Assembly: GCA_018881555.1 (NCBI GenBank)
Contig: JACAXG010000168.1
Coordinates: forward strand, 372,001 to 436,000
Direction: 5' to 3'
DNA length: 64,000 bases
From: Amblyornis subalaris
Lineage: Eukaryota > Chordata > Aves > Passeriformes > Ptilonorhynchidae
The notes under the pieces were generated by a model that made no database searches, was not told where the DNA came from, and saw only the letters and a program-made list of their open reading frames with translations. This document shows positions 34,700 through 64,000 of this stretch, in pieces. How positions within the stretch are numbered: position 1 is the stretch's first letter; each line of letters starts with the position of its first letter. Made by a program: the position numbers and the translations under genes.

Positions 34700-37170
34700 A
34701 ATCTGAAAACTCCTGCAGCAAGAAGCAAATGAAGATTACAAAATTCAACACTGTCACTTTGGCAGTGGCTCCACGAGGGTGACCCTGCCATCCCTCCTGT
34801 GGGGGCAGCAGGCACCCCCAGCACCCACGGCCTGGAGGGACTGGGACATGAGTCAGTGAGAGCCAGGTGTCCCCCGGGACAGCCTCTCTGTGGGCACCAT
34901 GAGGATCCTGGCGTGTCTCGACCTGGGAAAGGAACTGCTACACACCCACAGAGCTCACGGACTACGCAGAAAACCAGGAGGCTGGTTGGAGGCAGGGACC
35001 CCCCACGCGCCACTTTTGGAGGAGCCATCCCAAGGGAAAAACAAAGTGCACTGGCTTACGGATTTATTCCAAGGGATGGCTTTCAGGAGTAACTTCTTTT
35101 TTAAAAATTAAATGGTAAAATAGCAAGAGCAAATGAACCATTTTATAAGAAAATGCTCTTTTTTGGTTCTGTAAGGAAAGCCTGCGCCGCGGTGTCAGAA
35201 GTAAAGTTGTCCCAAACGTGTCTGTGTGGAGTCAGTCGATGCCTGTTGTGCCTCTCGTGCGCGGGGGATGGTGGCTCTACACTGTCCAAAGGCTCCTGGG
35301 CTGAGGGTGGCTGCCAGGGCCGTGCTGAGGAGGGACAGCCCGGGGGGGTCCCTGAAACCGCAGGGATTGTGGGCCTCTCTGAGGGTGCGGGACAATGGGG
35401 CACTGTGTAATGTGGGAGTGGGAGCACCCGCAGGTCCCCCACTGCAGCAGGACGAACCTCGGTACTTGATACAGCCCTGGAAGGAGCTGCCGGTCCCTCC
35501 CCAGTCCCTGCCCTAATTCTGGGCTGTTCCTGGTGATGAATTTAAACAGCAGCCCTTAATTAGCAGCTGCAGGGCACAGACTGTGCCATCAGGGAGATGT
35601 TCCTCAGACACTCATTTGCCTTCACATTAGCTGCAGGACCTTAATCAACTGAAACAGTTCTGCGCTGTAGGGTGCAGTGCATTCTGGGTTGCTGGATCTG
35701 GTTGCTCCACAAGGCAGAAGTTCAGCTTTTCAAGAGTGGAGTTTCTTTCCCTTTCTTAAGGTTGCTTGGGTTTAACCTCTGCCCTGCTGTGAGTGCTTGG
35801 CCACAGAGGGTAGGGCAGGGCTGACCAGGGGACTTGCTGGGCTGCAATAGGAATGGTGCTAGGAAAGTTGTCAGCATCCCTTAAACCCAGTCTCTCTGGA
35901 TGAGGATCCCATGGGCTCCTCTGGGAACACAGGGGACTCTGCCCAAGGGGCTGCCAGGAGGCACCAGCTCGGTGGTCCAGCAGAAGCACCCCCCAGCCTA
36001 GAGCCCTGCACGTGGTCATGATTGCTTTATCCACAGAATAAGGAGATAAATAAATCCTAATGAGCATCTGGTCTCCATAAACCAGATCAATTAAAATTAA
36101 TAGCCATCTTATTTAACAAGCTGAACAAGAGCAAGTTAACGGTAATCTAAATCAGCCACAACAAACACACAGCTTCACGCTGGGCCATGCTGAGCAACAG
36201 GAAATCCATTTACTGGCAGAGCTGGGGAGTGTGCACAGACACAACTCCAGCACAGCGTCCTGCTCTGGCCACCTCCCGTGTCCCAAACACAACCATGGCC
36301 ACACACGAGGGCACTGTGCTGGCTGGTGGGGGCAGATGGGCCACATTGGATGTGGAGAGGGCAGTGGGGTGCCCCTGTACCCACCCTGTCCTGGGGATTC
36401 AGGGGCTCTACTGGCAGCTGAGCCCTGGAATGAGCTGACCAGGCTGTCACACAAGGAGAGTGTCCCAACCTCAGCTGGGCTCCCCCGGCCCTTCAAGCCT
36501 CCCTGCTCAGAGTTGCAGTTGTACTTTCCAGGTGGGAGCTACACATCCCACAGGGTCTCACACTTTTGGCCTTACCCTGCTACAATCCTCATTATTACAC
36601 CTCCACTCCCAGCAAAGGCATCACCCAACACTGGTTTCGGATGGTTTGGGTACCCCCACACCAACGTAAGGGGCAGACATCAAGAGGGGCGGGACACTTG
36701 CCCTGACTTTAGGGCGTATGCTCTCACTAGGCGCACCATGTTCCGCTGTCAGCAGAACAAGTCCCTCGAGCCTGTCCCAATCTTTGTCAAACAATCCTTC
36801 TCTTGCTGTTCAGCCTGCAAGTCCTGGCCCTGGCCACCAACACCAACTGCTGACAAGAAATCACTTGTCCGAGTGAGGGAAGAAGGGACTCCTTTCCCAG
36901 CCCTCAGCTCAGAGCAAGAGACACGTGTAAACACAAGCAGCAGAAAGAAACTGGCTGTGCCAGCCCTGCCAGCTCATGTTTAAAAAACAGACAAAAGAAC
37001 TAAACTGGAAAATCACTCTGCTTGCCCACACACTGACCCCACACTATTCAGTGCCACAGGCCCTGTTCTGCCAAACACAGCCAAGCATGTAGGCAGTATC
37101 ACTTCAGTTGTTTGCTTTACTCATAAATTTACAAGTCCAACAAAATGCAACAGAAATCAGGATTAGGCCT
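34700..37170. other. Intergenic gap between convergent PPP2R2B and TCERG1 3' ends
   Basis: About 2.5 kb lies between the inferred 3' ends. No reading frame here shows recognisable protein similarity. The longest open stretch (36231-36983, +) has no family features. In human this interval contains the intronless receptor gene GPR151; no seven-transmembrane reading frame is visible here. Confidence 0.6.
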
Positions 37171-37179
37171 GTACAATCC

Positions 37180-38074
37180 ATATATAAAAAGGGTTGGTTT
37201 ATTGTAGTTCAAATACATAAACTGAACAATCCCAACATTTCAAAATTAAACTTTAGAAACACAAGTTTAACATTCAAAACAGGAGTATAGTTTACAAGAA
37301 TTGCCCAGAGGGGGTATCCACAGTCTAATCCAGAAGTATGTAAAGATCACTTTATCGTAAATAAAAATGTGTTTATACAACCGTCCTGGCCTGCTCGGTC
37401 ACCTCTGGGATTTCCAGCTTTGAGCAAAAGTTATTAGATAGAACTTCACTTGGGCAGAGCAACCTGACTGCTGCAAATCGATGGCTGGGAGCAGGAACAG
37501 AGCAGCCTGTGAACAAACCTGGTTTGGTCTCCGAGTCCCTGTTCTCCATTCAGCTCTAACCCTGGCTTTAGTTCCATTCCCAAGGGTGGAAGCGGAGAAC
37601 TGGGACTGATGTTTCCAGAGCGGGCTGTCAGTGATCAATAATTTAAGCTATCAGAGCGTGTCACCTCCTCAGCCGGAGACTGCAGGAACCAGGAGGCAGC
37701 TGGTGGCACACGTAGGACACGCTCAAACCTCAACGTGATTACCCTTGGGACTCATGTAGGGCACTGCTGAGAGGAAAGCCCCAGGTACCAGACACCCACA
37801 CCTCACACACACCGCCCCAAGATCTGCAGTCACCAAACAGCCCACGCCTTGGGATTCGTCAGTCATGCTCCAATTAACTCATAAATATCTTTAACGTGGG
37901 GTTTTGTTGCTCTTGGTTTCCCCCCAGAGATCATTTTATGCTCACTAATGCTGCTTCTGCCTCTGCTCCTCAGATGTTTGACTATATTCACGGCAATGAT
38001 GTGTGTAACCTGACAGATGGCTCATGCAAGCGTTTGGATTTAACAGACACCCTTGGATTAGGAGCATTCTGTAA
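37180..38074 (-). other. TCERG1: TCERG1 3' untranslated region (extent inferred)
   Basis: About 0.9 kb of noncoding sequence downstream of the TAG on the minus strand leads to a canonical AATAAA at 37203-37198. The start is exact and the end is inferred from that hexamer. Weaker hexamers (GATAAA, TATAAA) occur around 37350-37375 and could give a shorter form. Confidence 0.55.
37198..37203 (-). terminator. Candidate polyadenylation signal AATAAA, TCERG1
   Basis: On the minus strand the bases read AATAAA (TTTATT on the plus strand). It is the first canonical hexamer I see downstream of the TCERG1 stop codon, about 0.87 kb away. Confidence 0.5.

Positions 38075-64000
<25,926 letters not shown>

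Noticed and set aside
36067..36086. Short inverted repeat TCTGGT...ACCAGA
   Set aside because: Six-base arms are expected by chance at this sequence length.
36231..36983. Longest open frame in the window (250 codons, +) in the intergenic gap
   Set aside because: It has no recognisable domain, its composition is low-complexity and Cys/His/Pro-scattered, no splice or promoter context supports it, and open frames of this length can arise by chance in GC-rich sequence.

Overview
The window is vertebrate nuclear DNA, most likely from a passerine bird. It holds two large, intron-rich, convergently transcribed genes. The bird assignment rests on chicken-repeat-1 (CR1) LINE remnants and on a tRNA-Ile-derived SINE with a CR1-like tail of the TguSINE1 type, which is known from passerines. 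No prokaryotic, viral-operon or CRISPR-like system is present. I found no convincing undescribed multi-gene system and do not claim one.

Positions 1-33504 (+ strand) carry the 3' part of PPP2R2B, the brain-enriched B-beta (B55) regulatory subunit of protein phosphatase 2A. Eight exons between 17708 and 33504 give 1262 coding bases with consistent splice phases. They encode residues 24-443 of the usual 443-residue protein, ending in the family C-terminus DKVN. The variable first coding exon lies upstream of the window, so 1-17707 is read as intron. Its 3'UTR probably runs to about 34.6-34.7 kb.

Positions about 34.7-37.2 kb are the intergenic gap between the two gene 3' ends.

Positions about 37.2-64.0 kb (- strand) carry TCERG1 (CA150), a nuclear transcription elongation and splicing factor. 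Nineteen coding exons, the 5'-most cut by the window edge, join in frame to 885 residues plus stop. They cover three WW domains, the proline/threonine-rich linkers, six FF domains and the C-terminus. The N-terminal exons lie beyond 64000. The tail-to-tail TCERG1/PPP2R2B order matches the human 5q32 arrangement.

The introns hold an ERV-type solo LTR nested in a CR1 element with a 6-bp target duplication, the SINE, older CR1 relics, several minisatellites, and a 56-bp copy of an upstream sequence inserted between 19-bp direct repeats. Single ambiguous bases (n) are scattered through the window. Both that fall in coding sequence are at silent third positions.

The two gene products act in separate processes (phosphatase targeting, and transcription/splicing coupling). 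Their adjacency looks like conserved synteny rather than a functional unit. Points most worth a second look are the nearly absent Gln-Ala repeat in TCERG1, the shortened WW3-FF1 linker, the repeat-flanked templated insertion, and a (UG)n-rich duplicated sequence at a weak TCERG1 splice donor.
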